NCBI GenBank assembly: GCA_030844895.1
Contig: CM061234.1
Coordinates: forward strand, 15,125,573 to 15,189,572
Direction of reading: 5' to 3'
Source: Ambrosia x helenae
Taxonomy: Eukaryota > Streptophyta > Magnoliopsida > Asterales > Asteraceae
DNA: 64,000 nucleotides
Shown here: in pieces, positions 23,760 through 35,753 of the stretch
Layout: every line of letters begins with the position of its first letter
Numbering within the stretch: position 1 is the first letter of the stretch
Made by a program: the position numbers and the translations under genes
The notes under the pieces: model-generated
The model's database searches: none
The model's input: only the letters and a program-made list of their open reading frames with translations
What the model was told of the DNA's origin: nothing

Positions 23760-23762
<3 letters not shown>

Positions 23763-24460
23763 TGTGATACCCCGCATTTTCAGGTTAACACTTTTACTGA
23801 ACTTTAGTTAACTTACATATTCATACGTGGTTAAATACTTAACTAAGGTTAGTTAAGGAGGCCTAACATATGTTATAAGTAGGAAAATCCTTGTTTTGAC
23901 ATACACACGAGTCCTGTATCCCGAACGTTGGTGATTTATCTGGCAAATATAATAATGTGTACAATTGAATTATGATGAACGTGAAGTTACATGTTTATGT
24001 GGATTACATGCTTATGTGAATTATCGCTTGACTGAAAGTTAATATGTAAACCATGCAAATTACGTGCACCTTATGATTAATATGTTATGAGATGATAAAA
24101 ACAATGGTTTTTATGCAAGATAGGGTGATTAATATTATTGGGTCCAGTATTGGGCTAAAACATGATTAACGGATCCGATTAGTGGACTAAAAGGGCCCTA
24201 AACATAATTGCTTGAGCAACAAGCCAAGCCTTCTTATAATTAGGAAACAAAAAAAAATATATAAACCCTAACCATACCCCTTGTTGCGCCGCAAACAAAC
24301 CCCCCACCCCCTCTCTCTCAATTTTCAACAAACATCAATCTTAATCATCTCTTCAAGCTAGTTTGGGTGTAATCTCTAGGCTTTGAGGACTCTTGCATTG
24401 AAGGTATAATCTTCACATGTTTTATGATGATTAATAATGCTTGAAAAGTTTAAAAATCAT
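23763..24460 (+). mobile_element. LTR-like segment, right border open
   Basis: Starts TGTGATACCCCGCATTTTCA, similar to TGTGACACCCGGCATGTTCA at 60699. A TATA-like AATATATAAACCCTA occurs near 24255 and pyrimidine-rich CCCTCTCTCTC 45 bp later, as in U3-R of an LTR. No matching second LTR, PBS or polypurine tract was found in this neighbourhood. I infer an LTR fragment of a Ty3-type element. Confidence 0.4.
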
Positions 24461-24774
24461 AGAGCATGCATATACATAAAAATCGCATAACATGTGTTAG
24501 TAGGAATTCTTGAATGTTCGTTGTGATTTGATGATGATGATTGTTGTTAGTAATCATAATTAGGGTTTTTGTATGATAATATATGTGTTTGATCATGATA
24601 ATATGGGTTATGCATGTGTTAGATATTTTTATGCATAATTAGGGTTTGTGAATAATTTGGGATGCAAGTTTCAGTTTCTAGCATATTCATTAGGGTGTTT
24701 TGTAGGGTCTGTATTGTGATGATAAATTGATTGTTTTGATGATTTCTTTGCATGATTGTATTATTCCTGGTCTT

Positions 24775-25040
24775 ATCTTTTCATGCTGTTGCCAAAAGAA
24801 TTCTCAAATATCTTAGAGGAACTGTGGAGCTGGGCATCTGGTATAAGAGAGGAGGAGATGCAATGCTTGAAGTTTACATAGACAGTGACTTTGCATGTGA
24901 TAATGACAGAAAAAAGCACCTTTGGATGTGTTCTTGTGGAATGGAGGAGCAATAGCTTGGTTGTCAAAGAAACAGGATATAGTAGCCCTGTGATATAATT
25001 TATCAGCTTATAACAACGATAAAATGTATACGCGTTGTGT
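24775..25040 (+). pseudogene. Ty1/copia RNase H fragment
   Basis: Reads AKRILKYLRGTVELGIWYKR, then EVYIDSDFAC (RNase H first Asp), then after a frameshift GGAIAWLSKKQDIVAL. This is the order of the copia RNase H core (A.R.lRYlkGT...G, Y.DSDwAgd, g.isW.SKKQ..valS). Stops and a frameshift follow, and no integrase or LTR adjoins it. Confidence 0.85.
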
Positions 25041-25237
25041 GTAGGTTCCAAGAGGAAAAAGAGACTTGAATATAACCAATCCAATCTAGAGTAACCTGAT
25101 TTTGTTTCGGATATTTTGACAACAATTTCTGGAAAATCTGGACTGGTTATCCTAAATTGAGTTTGACATGTGTTGTACCTAAATCTAGAATACAAACACT
25201 ACAATTGTTATAATTAATAATCTTACAAAAGCTGATT

Positions 25238-28200
25238 TTATACAGCTTCCAAAGAAGCCTTTTGATCCTCCAACAGCTTCAACTCGTTTCGCCATTCGTC
25301 TAATTTAGCTATTTTCTCCAGTTGTTCGGGTTTCAAATCATTCCCTGTTTTTTGAGCCTCTGTCAACCGGATCTGCAGCAACCATATTACATGTCAAACA
25401 ATCAATTTACTTGTTACTTGTAAATGGGTCGATTTGGCTTGCCTATCCACTTTAACAGGTAAAATAAAATTAAAAACTTTAGTAAGGGGGAATGGGTCGA
25501 ACAGGTCAAGTGTCCTACAAAATCACTTTTCAATGTATACGACAGTCGACCACCTAAATCATTTATTTCAACGATCTAGATTATAATCATAAAAATATTA
25601 TTTTTTTGTAATAATCATTAATACAGTAGTTACCCAATCGGCCCGACCTACCCATGACAGGGAATAGGTCATAAGACTAGAAAACTCCAACGATTTACTT
25701 ATTATGCCCTAATTGCAGGATTTTGAAGCACGCTACAAGCTTAAAAAGATTACCTTCTTTTTTAGGGCTCGAATTCTTTTATCAATATCAGGAACATGAT
25801 CTCCTGTGACAGGACCCTCGGTTGCATTTAAGGGAGGGCTAGCAACTGCAGGGTTTCCAGAAATAGTGATCTCATTCATCTGGGACACAACAGATTCTAA
25901 AGGTTCTGATGCTCGAACCAGGTCTTCATTAGATGAAACTCCAGTTTTTTCCTCATCATTGGAAGCCTGCTTCGAGAAATAGCATAGAAATACTATGAAT
26001 AAAACATGTCAAGGTAAAAAGAAAAGCTACAAATTAAAGAAAAGCTAGAATGTTATACTGAAAAGACCGTATTATAAGGAAACATGTGCAGAACTGAAGA
26101 TATGAATATGAAATTTTTACATTAACAAAGGAGCAAATATTATAAAACAAGAGATATTTATGACAACATTGGGTGAAGAACACAAGCAAAGTTAAAAGGT
26201 ACAAGGCGGTCCGAGGTGCTAACATCACATTACACTACAAGGCCGTGCATCATACTGTTTTACCTTGTATATGCTTAAACATCAAATAGTTCAATTACAT
26301 GTCAAAAGTAATCCAAAAACAAAGTGAACGTTTGCAATTCAATACATAAGACTAAATGACTGAAATTAGAAAACACATTGAATAACAAATGCTAAAACTA
26401 TGACATGAATATTTTCTGCCTGCTAAATATGAAACATACAACATACTGAAAGTTTGTAACTACTAAATAAATTCTACAAGTCTATACCATTAATATGAAC
26501 AGATATGATATAAAAGATCAGATTTTGTTATAAACTAGTGAATATCCCCTGCGGGTTGCTGCGGCGCTGACTCGAATTTATATCGTCTAATGAAAAAGTA
26601 TTATATGACTCGACTCATTTCTGGAAAAAGTTTACGTCGAAATGTAAAGCAATTTGAATTTCTACTGACACGTACGTAAAAAATAATAATAAATAAGCAC
26701 GTAAAACTCAGAGGGTCAAAATGACATTTTACAAAGCTTTTAAAAAATTGAGAGGGTACAATTGCAAATATCAAAAGTTTTGGGATGAACTAAAAAAAGA
26801 AAGAAAAAACAAAAACAGAAAAATAAACAGAGTGAACACTATTCATAACACATTTCAAGAATTGTTATTATAGAGAATATCAAATATATAAAATATATGC
26901 ATTGTGCAATAGGAAAGTCATGGAGTAAGACAGCGAACAAATTTTGGCACTCAACATTTACTTTTATCGATTAAACCGACAAGGAGAAAGTAAACTGCTA
27001 GGACCTGATGAGAAGGAACCCTTAAATCACGATTCAAGACTTGTGGATGGCAAAACACAAACTATGAAATCACTAAACCACTAGGACCTGGAAGTAGTAA
27101 AGATGAACTGATAATGAGAACCTTAACTCACGATTCAAGAGTTGAGGATGGACAAAGAAGAACTCTACAATCAGCACTCATGTTGTTTCGACACGTAAAG
27201 AGGCGCTAAAATATAAGATTCCTTAAGACTTTACTTATAGGAAATCCTTGAATCATATGCAAAAAAAGCCAAAAAGGTTCTGTGTTTTTTGTTTCTTTAG
27301 TCATTTACCTTTTGAAATTAAGCTAGATAGCAGATCCAACCCCTACTCCTTTTCTTTTCGACTACAAACCCAGTTATATAAGAAGGGCCCATGCAGAAAG
27401 GTTAGCTTCTTTGGGAAGGCTCACAAAAGTGCATGGCTTGATGCACCTCATATACACACGTCACCTCAGTCACTATGATGCGAAGTCAATCAAGTCATTG
27501 CGATGCAATCACCTGATCACATGGACATGCCCTGCTCCGAGGCGCACCATTTAAAACAATAGCATAATAGTCCCATAAATGAATTTGCAATAAATAGGAA
27601 AACAGACCAATACAACTGATAAGACATTGCTCCCTTCACTCCCACAGTTTAACAATGGTGGCTTTTGATCAAAAACTCAAAATAGGGAATCAAAGTTAAA
27701 AATCAAGTAACGATAAACGTAATTTCAGATAAAAACTCTTTTCCCCAACACTATTTTCAGGACAGCACAACAGAGAAATGTACAGATACATATTGATTAT
27801 TGACTAGTATTCCTGAACTTCTACGAACTTAGAGATTAGGAAAAAGTTACTTCCTCTGTATAGAAAACATTAGTCAGATTTCTCTCTGAGATTAATTACA
27901 CAGAATAGAACTAACCGCATGATATCTCTTCCGGTGTACACTAGCTTATGCTAAATCTTTCTTCTGAATAGCTTTATTGACCACGAATAACTAATCTTAG
28001 TTGTTTACATTACAATATTACATAGAGAGAATTTTCTAAAGCAAGTCATATGAATGGACAGAATTTCATAAAGACCATCTCATATGAATGGACCACAGAA
28101 AAGTTAATACTTAACATATCAATTTCAGCAAAAAAATATGTTAAGATCACTAAAGTCTAGAAATCCAAATCGTTCATTACCTTGTTTCACAATGATAAGT

Positions 28201-29127
28201 ACTCTATGAAGGAAAGGGTTGTCCAACAAAAGAAAATTCCAACTTAAAGATATTGTTTTCAATGTTTCATGAGTAGTGGGAATTGGACAAGCAATAATAT
28301 GTTGCAATGACACCTCTTAAAAATAAATTTTAACTTTGTTTAGAAACGTGGCATCCAAAATTATATTATTGAACTTGAACTTTTGGATCATAATAACAAC
28401 TAGGGTTAGATCCGAATCAAACATCTCTCTTTCTCATTTCTCATATTCCTCACAATGTCGACTGTCTAGATCTTGATTTGAAAAAGTGCACGAGGCGGCA
28501 CCTCATGTCCACCTTGGTCAAAACTAGGGTCAAGGATGATATGTAAAAGCAACCAAAGCAATTCAGAGATTATGAATGGTTTACATGATAAAAAGGCGAA
28601 TATGCATAACATATGAGACATGCAACTTTTGGGTATACATAATACATAAATGATAAAACTTAGCCATACATAGAGCAACGCCTCGCTTACATGAAGCTCC
28701 CTCCTCTAAACGCCTCACAAAAGAACAATAGATACTACTTACTCTAATAATTAATATTAATTGTTACACGTTTGTCAACAAGAGAAGTTTTGGGTATACA
28801 TAAGCTTATTTGGTTGTTTGTACATAGAGCAACACCTGACTCATGTGTGTGAAGCTCTCGCCTCTAAACGCCTTATACTTTTTCAAACCAAGACTTCGAT
28901 TTACTACAAAACTCAATAAAGGTAGAGTTAAACAACAAACCTGCAAGCGCTTTTCCTTCTTCCTCTCATTCCTCTTAGCAGATTTGCTTTTAACTTTATT
29001 AACAACAACATCATTCCCTTCAGGATCATACCCTGGTGGCACACTTTCCATCAACTCACTCTTCTCCTTTAACTGTCACAAAATCACACACAAACCCCAA
29101 ACAATAATAATAATCCAAACCCCAAAC

Positions 29128-29182
<55 letters not shown>

Positions 29183-29404
29183 TCCACCAATGTCACTCAA
29201 TCACTTAAACTAACATGATTAAATTAAAAAAAGAAGTACCAGAGCGCCTCTAGATTTGTAAACTGCAACTTCATCTTGAGGAACGTAACCGGCTCTGATA
29301 CGGATGGATTTGCGCAGGGTTCCGTCGGGTCGTCGGGTCGGGGCCAGGACTCGCTCTCCTTCTTTTAGGGTTTTGGTTTGCTCTGCAGCTGTTAGGTTCG
29401 CCAT
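25238..29404 (-). CDS. PYM: PYM, partner of Y14 and MAGO
   Basis: Exons 29240-29404, 28941-29072, 25754-25966 and 25238-25372 join in phase to 214 aa. The start MANLTAAEQT is chosen over an upstream in-frame frame because the family begins just before KTLKEGERVLAPTRRPDGTL. That block, with RKSIRIRAGYVPQDEVAVY, is the conserved N-terminal WIBG/PYM domain that grips the MAGO-Y14 heterodimer. The middle is acidic and basic low complexity (KSAKRNERKKEKRLQ). The C-terminus, DIDKRIRALKKK, then LKPEQLEKIAKLDEWR and NELKLLEDQ, is a predicted helical region shared by plant PYMs. PYM is a cytoplasmic factor that removes exon-junction complexes from mRNA. Intron 2 is about 3 kb with a Helitron-like insert; intron 1 holds an AAT repeat. 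A hAT MITE lies 133 bp upstream of the ATG. Confidence 0.93.
26535..26875 (-). mobile_element. Probable short Helitron in PYM intron 2
   Basis: CTAG at 26535-26538 followed on the minus strand by T, with a worn GC hairpin containing GCGCCGCAGCAACCCGC upstream, matches the 3' end of the Helitron at 17110. The A-rich body with ACACTATTCATAACA ends near 26875 at TCTATAATAACAATT on the minus strand, a plausible but imperfect 5' end. Confidence 0.5.
29129..29181. repeat. (AAT)n microsatellite in PYM intron 1
   Basis: About seventeen AAT units, with a shorter AAT run 25 bp upstream. Confidence 0.95.
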
Positions 29405-29536
29405 CAAGCAACTAATTCCGAAGTGCGTTGCTTGTTTATTGCAGGTGCGGTTGATTTCAGGGAATATTCTAGCCGAGAGTGGAGACGAGCTGGCTCGGTT
29501 TGTAAACGAGCCGCTTTCCTTCGAGCTAGTATTTTG

Positions 29537-30034
29537 TAGGGTTGGCAAATCGTGTATACTGATCTGTTAAAACACGAACACGAAAAACATGTATACACGA
29601 ACACGAACCTGTTTATACTTGGTTTACATGATAAGACACGATAATATCTGTTTATACAAAGTTAACACGATAATACATATTTATACCGGGTTAATACGAT
29701 AATACACGAACATGTTTTTCAAATCCAACACGTTAAATAGGTACCATCAAGTGTTAGAAAGATAGTTTTCCACCTAGTAAAAACGTATAACTCCAATACT
29801 CCACCCCCACAACCTATATTAAAAAAAAACAAAAAAAAAAAAAATCCTTAACATGTCTTAACAGATATTAATCAGGTAAACACGTATTTAGCCTGTTTAT
29901 ACACGAAAATTAACATGTATATTTCGTGTCTACCTGCTTAGGACACGAAACATGTTAAGGTCATACCTGTACCTGTTAAAATCGTGTATATTCGTGTCGG
30001 GTATTCGTGTTCGTGTCTAAAATTGTTGGCCCTA
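29537..30034. mobile_element. hAT-type MITE upstream of PYM
   Basis: Ends TAGGGTTGGCAAATCGTG and TTGTTGGCCCTA pair as inverted repeats. They are flanked by GTATTTTG at 29529-29536 and 30035-30042, an exact 8-bp duplication. The body is rich in ACACGAACACG and CGTGTTCGTGT. It is the same family as 9913-10169 and 58450-58875. Its near edge is 133 bp from the PYM start codon, within the likely promoter or leader. Confidence 0.9.
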
Positions 30035-30042
30035 GTATTTTG

Positions 30043-31244
30043 TTCTAAACGGGTTTCAAGTAGATGTGTTCAATAGGTTGTGTTCGCCCGCTTAACGGGT
30101 TCAATTTAAAATTGATCCGAATCCGTTTAGACTAAACCTAAACGTGCGAGTTTTGTGTTAAATTCATGATAGTGTTTTTAGGTTGTGTCGATTTACACCC
30201 ATGGTTTCAAGGCATTAGGTTATTTTAAATAAATCCAAACTTACTGTTTGCAAATGTATAACAATTGGAGTAAAATAATTATATACACGATCCGAGTCAA
30301 ACAAACTCGGTTGAGCCAACTTCGAGCTAGCTTTTTAGCATGAGTGCCAAACGAACTTCGAGCTATTTGGACAAGTTTACCATTGACTAAGATTCTAGGC
30401 AACCACAAACCAAACTGACTAGTTTTACAGCTTTGGCTAATAGTTCAACTTTAATGTTTTGACAATTTGAACCATTTTTTTTACTCCTTTAAAAAAAACC
30501 AATAGTATGTTTTAGAACGTTCAAAATGACAAAGATGGTTTATAACTATAGTACATTATATTATGATATATAACTAGTTAACACAACAAAATAATTCTAA
30601 GGTAGAAAATAAAGAGTCAAAGCACTTCTCATATACGAAATGCTAGAAAACATTGGCCAATACCCATATATTATGATCACCATCAACAAATCAACTTTTT
30701 CTATGTTCATGATAAATATGTATAGTGTTAAAAATTGTTGTAGATAAATAAGTGTTGGAATTAATTAATAGTAGAATTAACGTCGTGTTGCGGGTTTTTT
30801 TTTACTGTGATTTGAGTGTATTATTTTTCATTTTGTAATTTCTTATCGTGCAATATGTGAATTGAAAAATACATATCATTCAAATTTTCTTACCGCTGAA
30901 ATCATAAAATAGCAAGTGTTTTAGCTTAAATCAATAGCAAGTATTTTATCTGAAAATGATTTTGTGTTTGCACATTAAGGCTCATATATATTGTTAGTAA
31001 CTTCCGGCCCTAACCATAGTTGCAACTTTCTTTAACATGTATCGTACTACCTAATTAGCAGCATATTCCAGATTATAGAAGCATCTCGTTACTTGTTTCA
31101 AGCCGCCTTAGTTGTCACGCCAAGAATACATCATCATCATTGCCGGTTTACTAATCCGAACATATGATCTTTACAAAAAGATTACATCGTTCCATCAATC
31201 TTTGTTTTCATTTTCCAAAAAAATCAAACCCAAATTCCACTGTA

Positions 31245-31284
<40 letters not shown>

Positions 31285-32201
31285 TTGGGTGCATTGATGT
31301 CTCGATAACAATCTCACATAATCATTCAATTTTGCTACTCTAATAGTACAAGTGCATCATGAATTGAGACTAATTGACGAAATTCATTGACATAAACTTA
31401 GAAAATCTACAACATCTGAAAATTTGACCATCTAAAACTTTCACTAATTACATGTGTTAGAAATAGGAATTTTTCACATAATACTTTTATATAATTAGAA
31501 TGTGTCAAATGAGTTGTAAAGCTAAAGAAATTACAATGGCTTTCTAAAAGGAATGAACCCAATCAATCAAACAAAAAGTGTTTCAAGTCAACTCAATCCG
31601 ACCAGTATCGTTTGTCACTACTGCATTATTTGTTCATGTATGATCCATTGTCAAAAGATGTGGGCGTATATCATCTTTTCCACAACGTTATCATAACTCA
31701 TAAGACACGGCTGCATTGTCTAAGAGAACTTAGTTCGTCTAGTTTTGGCGGTTTTAGACTACACCGGACCAGAAAATGGAATTTCCCGTAGATCGGGCTG
31801 GTCTCATTTGGGCTGGGTTCGGATGGTTTGGCCCAAATTTTGCACACCCAAAACAAAGTTGCTGGCCTTTGACATAAGACTTTTCTCGGCCAAAGCCCAT
31901 TTCGGTATAGTTTGACCACATCAAGAAGGTCAAACATATAATTTGACTTTGACCATGAAAGATCAACTGTGCAGTCAAATTATATTTTTCAAAATGTACA
32001 TAACTTTATGCTTAAAATTGGGGTATTGCAAGTGGTAACTACTTTTTATCAAAATGATAAATTATTCATTATTTATTTAAATTCTCAATGAAACAACAAA
32101 TACAGTAAACGTAAAGGTTTGACCAATGTATTGTGAATTATGAATACATGTATAACACGAGTCAAAGGTTGTTTGACTTCTTAAGGAATTCTTGTACCGT
32201 T
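30043..32201. other. Intergenic between the fibrillin gene and the PYM promoter
   Basis: No gene recognised. Contains an A-run at 31245-31280 and worn repeat text such as CGTCGTGTTGCGGGTT at 30780. The 3' UTR of the fibrillin gene should lie in the last few hundred bases (read leftwards from 32202). Confidence 0.45.
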
Positions 32202-34715
32202 TCATGAAACAGGGACCCGATAAGAGGGATCAATCATCCTTAAGATGAACAAGTTTCCCTTATCACCTCTTGAGACCCTGCAAATCATGTTAAAAATGTC
32301 AATATTTTCATTTAGTGTTAATAGTTTGTATCAATGTCGAATTTTCACCTCAATTCTTCATCCAAGTAAGTTATTTCAAGCGAACCTCGAGCTCTATCTG
32401 GCGCTTTAACGGGTATCTTCATGACATGAACGAAAATTAGTCAAAACAAGTCAGAATGGTTAACGTTTTAGCGCATGAAAACAGGTCAGATTGCAGTAAT
32501 ATAGTTATATTTTTTAGTAAAGCTATTTACACATTTTTATGCAGATGATACATTTCGGCCCATACTATATGTGTTCAATCCATTTGACCCGTTTAAGATA
32601 GAATATTATCCAAATCAAACCATTTACATGTAAATGGGTCAAATTACCACCTCGTGTTTGTTGTTGACATCATTCAAGCTCGGATTGCAATCGAGAACAA
32701 TGACATAGAACGTAGTAATTGGACGAAGAGAAAGCTTACCAATCCTAAAATCTTGAAATAATCGAATTTGACCGCCACCTTTCTGGAGTTTACGGGTGTT
32801 AGATCAGCTGTTACCTAGAGATACATGACAATAACCAAGACTCGTTAATGAGATATAGAAATAAAGAACCCATACACCACCATACTCGATATGCAAGGGA
32901 TCTCTAGTCTGTTTAAGACTAGCGAACCTAGGGGTGTTCATCGAATTGAATAACGAATTTTCGAATTACTCGAATCGAATTTTTCGAATTCTTGATCATC
33001 AAATCGAATTCTTGATAATCGAATCGAATTAAGTCGAATTTCAAATTTTTCGAATTCGAATCGAATTTTGAAAAGCCCTAAGCGAACCTTAAAGCTTGCA
33101 GTTGGTGGGAATCATCACCACTACTAGTACCTAACTCGTTTGTATATTCATATTACGGGTGTGAATCGTGTCGGGTTGTGGGGTGGTCAGGTTGAATCGT
33201 TAAACCTGAACACGACCACAACCCGTATAGTTATTCATGTTGAAGGTGTCCTAACCCGCCCGAACACAACCCTTTTAACCTAAGTAGCTAAAAGGGTCAA
33301 ACAAGTTGACGGTAGGTTGTAAACGGGTCAATAAGTTGTAATCAAGTTGCAAACGAATTTAAATGAGTTAATCATTGTAAATGAGCCGGAGGTAATAGGA
33401 TCTCCATTATTATCTTCAATTTATCGTATTTGATATGCATAACATTCTCATTGATTGTCGCAATAAGAATATTATGCATATCAAATACAATAATTGGGAG
33501 ATAATATTGAAGATCCTGTTAAGTGAGTTGACTTGTTTAATTAAAGGGTTAAACATGTCAACACGACTTGTTTATTAAATGGGTTGGATATGACAACCCA
33601 ATACTCGAAACCGACATGATGGAACACATTAGTGATTAGACATTAACAAGATACCTGGTTAAAGGTGGGAAATGACTCCATATTTTGCGCTCTAAGCGTG
33701 TCTACATTAATCGCTTGATAGTTTACACGCGATCTAAGGAACTTTGGTCTCTGTAAAGAAAGACACTATGTAAGTAAGCCAATGTGTTAAGTGGGACAAA
33801 AATTATGAACTACATAATGTATGTAACCTTTGTTTGTAGAATCGATTGCGAAGTGGTGTATATGAGTTCCCATTTCCCGTCTAGATAGGGAGACTTGAGC
33901 GGCTCCTTTGTCGGATTCGCTGCTTCGAGTTTTTGAACTATCTAAATCCAAGCTAGAAACACAAAATGTAATCATGAAACTTTTATGGTTTGTTTAATTA
34001 AATAATAAAAACCTTAAGTTTCAGTCCATAAAAGTGAAAATCACATTAAAATAGCAGGCAGACGGGCAACAAGCTGAGCTGCCACCTCTTAAATCACAAA
34101 TGTTTCTTTGGCAACTAAAATATAAAAAATTAAAACTAGAAAACTAAATAATATATACTTTATTTCGCATATATAAAGCATTATAATCACAAACATAGAT
34201 CAAATAATTATATACGTACAAAAATAAAATAAGTTTATAGACTAAATAAGCTGGAGCATTAGGCATAATGCTCGAAAACAGCTCGACAACTCTAGTAGTT
34301 AAACAAGTCGAGCTCGGACCGATAATTATAAACCAAGAAAGTAAATCATTATATATTGATCATATCGGAATGGTTTGCATAATTGGGAATTTGCAGGGCT
34401 GACCTGCTCGATGGCTTGCTGATCATCAGGAGAAGCTTCAGCACCACGATCAAGAGGAGCAATGGCGTCAAGAAGCTCCTGTTTAATGGAGCTTGCATCT
34501 TTAGTCTTGTTTAATAAACCTGAGAAAAAAGAAACATGGGTCCTCCATTTAGTTGAGATGGGTGAGTGTGTTAGTGTGAGGTGGTGGCTGATGGTGGTGG
34601 GTTTGGCCGGAAAAGTTATGCCGGAGAGGGAGGAGGGAGGGTGGAGGAGTTGAGGGAGGTGGTGATGAGTGGTGGTGGTGGTGGTTATGGTGGTTGAGGA
34701 AGTGGATAAGGCCAT
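32202..34715 (-). CDS. Plastid-lipid-associated protein (fibrillin, FBN3/PAP4-like)
   Basis: Exons 34404-34715, 33828-33941, 33655-33750, 32740-32814, 32349-32416 and 32202-32277 join in phase to 246 aa. The first about 60 residues (MALSTSSTTI, Thr/Ser/His-rich, no acids) look like a chloroplast transit peptide. The PAP/fibrillin domain follows: SIKQELLDAIAPLDRGAEAS, IVQKLEAANPTKEPLKSP, LDGKWELIYTTSQSIL, NYQAINVDTLRAQNME, VNSRKVAVKFDYFKILG, IPVKAPDRARGSLEITYLD and the end VSRGDKGNLFILRMIDPSY-RVPV. The lipocalin-like fold of this family binds lipids at thylakoids or plastoglobules. The C-terminal SRGDKGNLFIL block is typical of the FBN3 subgroup. ATG is set at 34715 because the frame above it lacks an ATG. 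Three small transposons lie in intron 3 and a Harbinger-like element begins 97 bp upstream of the ATG. Confidence 0.92.
32929..33080. mobile_element. Short hAT-type MITE in fibrillin intron 3
   Basis: Begins TAGGGGTGTTCA, ends AAAAGCCCTA, and is flanked by AGCGAACC at 32921-32928 and 33081-33088. The 152-bp body is a run of TCGAATT words in both orientations. The 8-bp duplication fits hAT. Confidence 0.85.
33152..33633. mobile_element. MITE in fibrillin intron 3
   Basis: ATTACGGGTGTGAATCGTG at the left and CCGACATGATGGAACACATT at the right are degenerate inverted repeats. The body has ACAACCCG/CGGGTTGT words. A foldback element (33397-33517) sits inside. The duplication is not clear. Confidence 0.55.
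33397..33517. mobile_element. Foldback (hairpin) element
   Basis: A 121-bp segment with arms of about 52 bp. Left words AGGATCT, GTATTTGATATGCATAA pair with right words TTATGCATATCAAATAC, AGATCCT. The loop is about 15 bp around ATTGATTGTCGCAA. An intronic RNA of this segment would fold into a long imperfect hairpin. It may be a Stowaway- or Tourist-like MITE; flanks do not decide. Confidence 0.75.
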
Positions 34716-34811
34716 AGAAGTTAGAAACAATTGGTGGTGGTGTTTGATGTGTGTGTTTTTTATTGGTTTGAGTGAGATTTTGTCAGCCAACCGATTATTT
34801 GGGATAGTTTA

Positions 34812-35750
34812 GGGGGACGGGACGTCTTCAGAATTGGGAACGAGTACCCCACTATCAACACGGTAACAGCGCCGTCACCTGTGTTGGTAGGGGTCCCGTG
34901 AACCAATTTCTTGTTCTTGTTACCGTGCTGGTACAAAGAAACGGTCTTTTTTCTTGACCAATAAATAGTTGCTAGTTTTTTTTTTCGCTTTTACCGATTT
35001 TTTATTTTTTGACCGTTTAAATTTTGACCGTTTTTATCTTTTACCCTATATAAATCATACATTCACATAAAATTTTGACCGTTTTTACACAACTACATCT
35101 TTTAATATGGGTGGTGGTAGTATATTTCCGAATACGTATCCTCGTCGACGACGACGATCATCCCGCCCCGCAACACATTAACCGACTACACACACACCAA
35201 TAACACAACCGACTACACACACACCAACAACACAACCGACAACACATCAACCAACTACACACCCATCGACTACACAACCTCCCCCCATATTGAATACCAC
35301 CGACACCCGGTTCCAAAACGAAGTTATCTGGAAATCGGCAACATGAAGAAATGTATTTCTCACTATCAAGTATGCCCTCGTTAACGTGATCTCCTCATTT
35401 ACATTCCACGGGACCATTTTAACGATACGATTAAAGTATGATAACCGGTTTTGGTGTGATTTTGGTATTGAAGTTATGGGGTTTTCATAGAACAAAATGT
35501 AATGGTAAGAATTCTTGAATTATGGTTGCAATGGTTTAAATTTTAGTAAAGGTTAGAAAATTAATTACCGTCTGAAAATTGAAAAACGGTTACTTTTTTG
35601 AATTTAAATGAAAATATAAATGAAAGAATCAGTGGAGTGTTGCCTCCAAAAAAGTGTTTCAGTTAAGTAATCAATTAAGTGATGTGGCAATGCAGGATTG
35701 GTTAAAATCAGTGAAAGAAAAAGTAAGTTCTAGGAGTGTCCCTTCCCCCC
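34812..35750. mobile_element. Harbinger-like element next to the fibrillin promoter
   Basis: Ends GGGGGACGGGAC and GTCCCTTCCCCCC form a TIR and are flanked by TTA (34809-34811 and 35751-35753). A 3-bp TTA duplication is the PIF/Harbinger pattern. The second inner motif GAACCAATTTCTTG is followed by a short coding remnant (35108-35490, listed separately). Size is 939 bp. Confidence 0.75.
35108..35490 (+). pseudogene. ORF remnant of the Harbinger-like element
   Basis: The plus strand reads MGGGSIFPNTYPRRRRSSRP and, after one stop, Pro-Thr-Thr repeats (PTTHTPTTQ). It then reads FQNEVIWKSA, another stop, and TIKYALVNVISSFTF and YDNRFWCDF. Two in-frame stops break it. A related frame at 37295-37752 also begins GGG..FP..YRRR. 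I do not recognise the protein; it may be the element's accessory ORF. Confidence 0.5.
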
Positions 35751-35753
35751 TTA

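Noticed and set aside
29405..29548. Upstream extension of PYM by 48 codons
   Set aside because: The frame is open but lacks family similarity and includes sequence up to the MITE; the conserved N-terminus starts at MANLTAAE.
31112..31297. 61-codon ORF ending in poly-lysine
   Set aside because: Created by an A-run of about 36 bases.
34716..34790. N-terminal extension of the fibrillin protein by 25 codons
   Set aside because: The frame opens with a TTG and no ATG; MALSTS is the first ATG and a good transit-peptide start.
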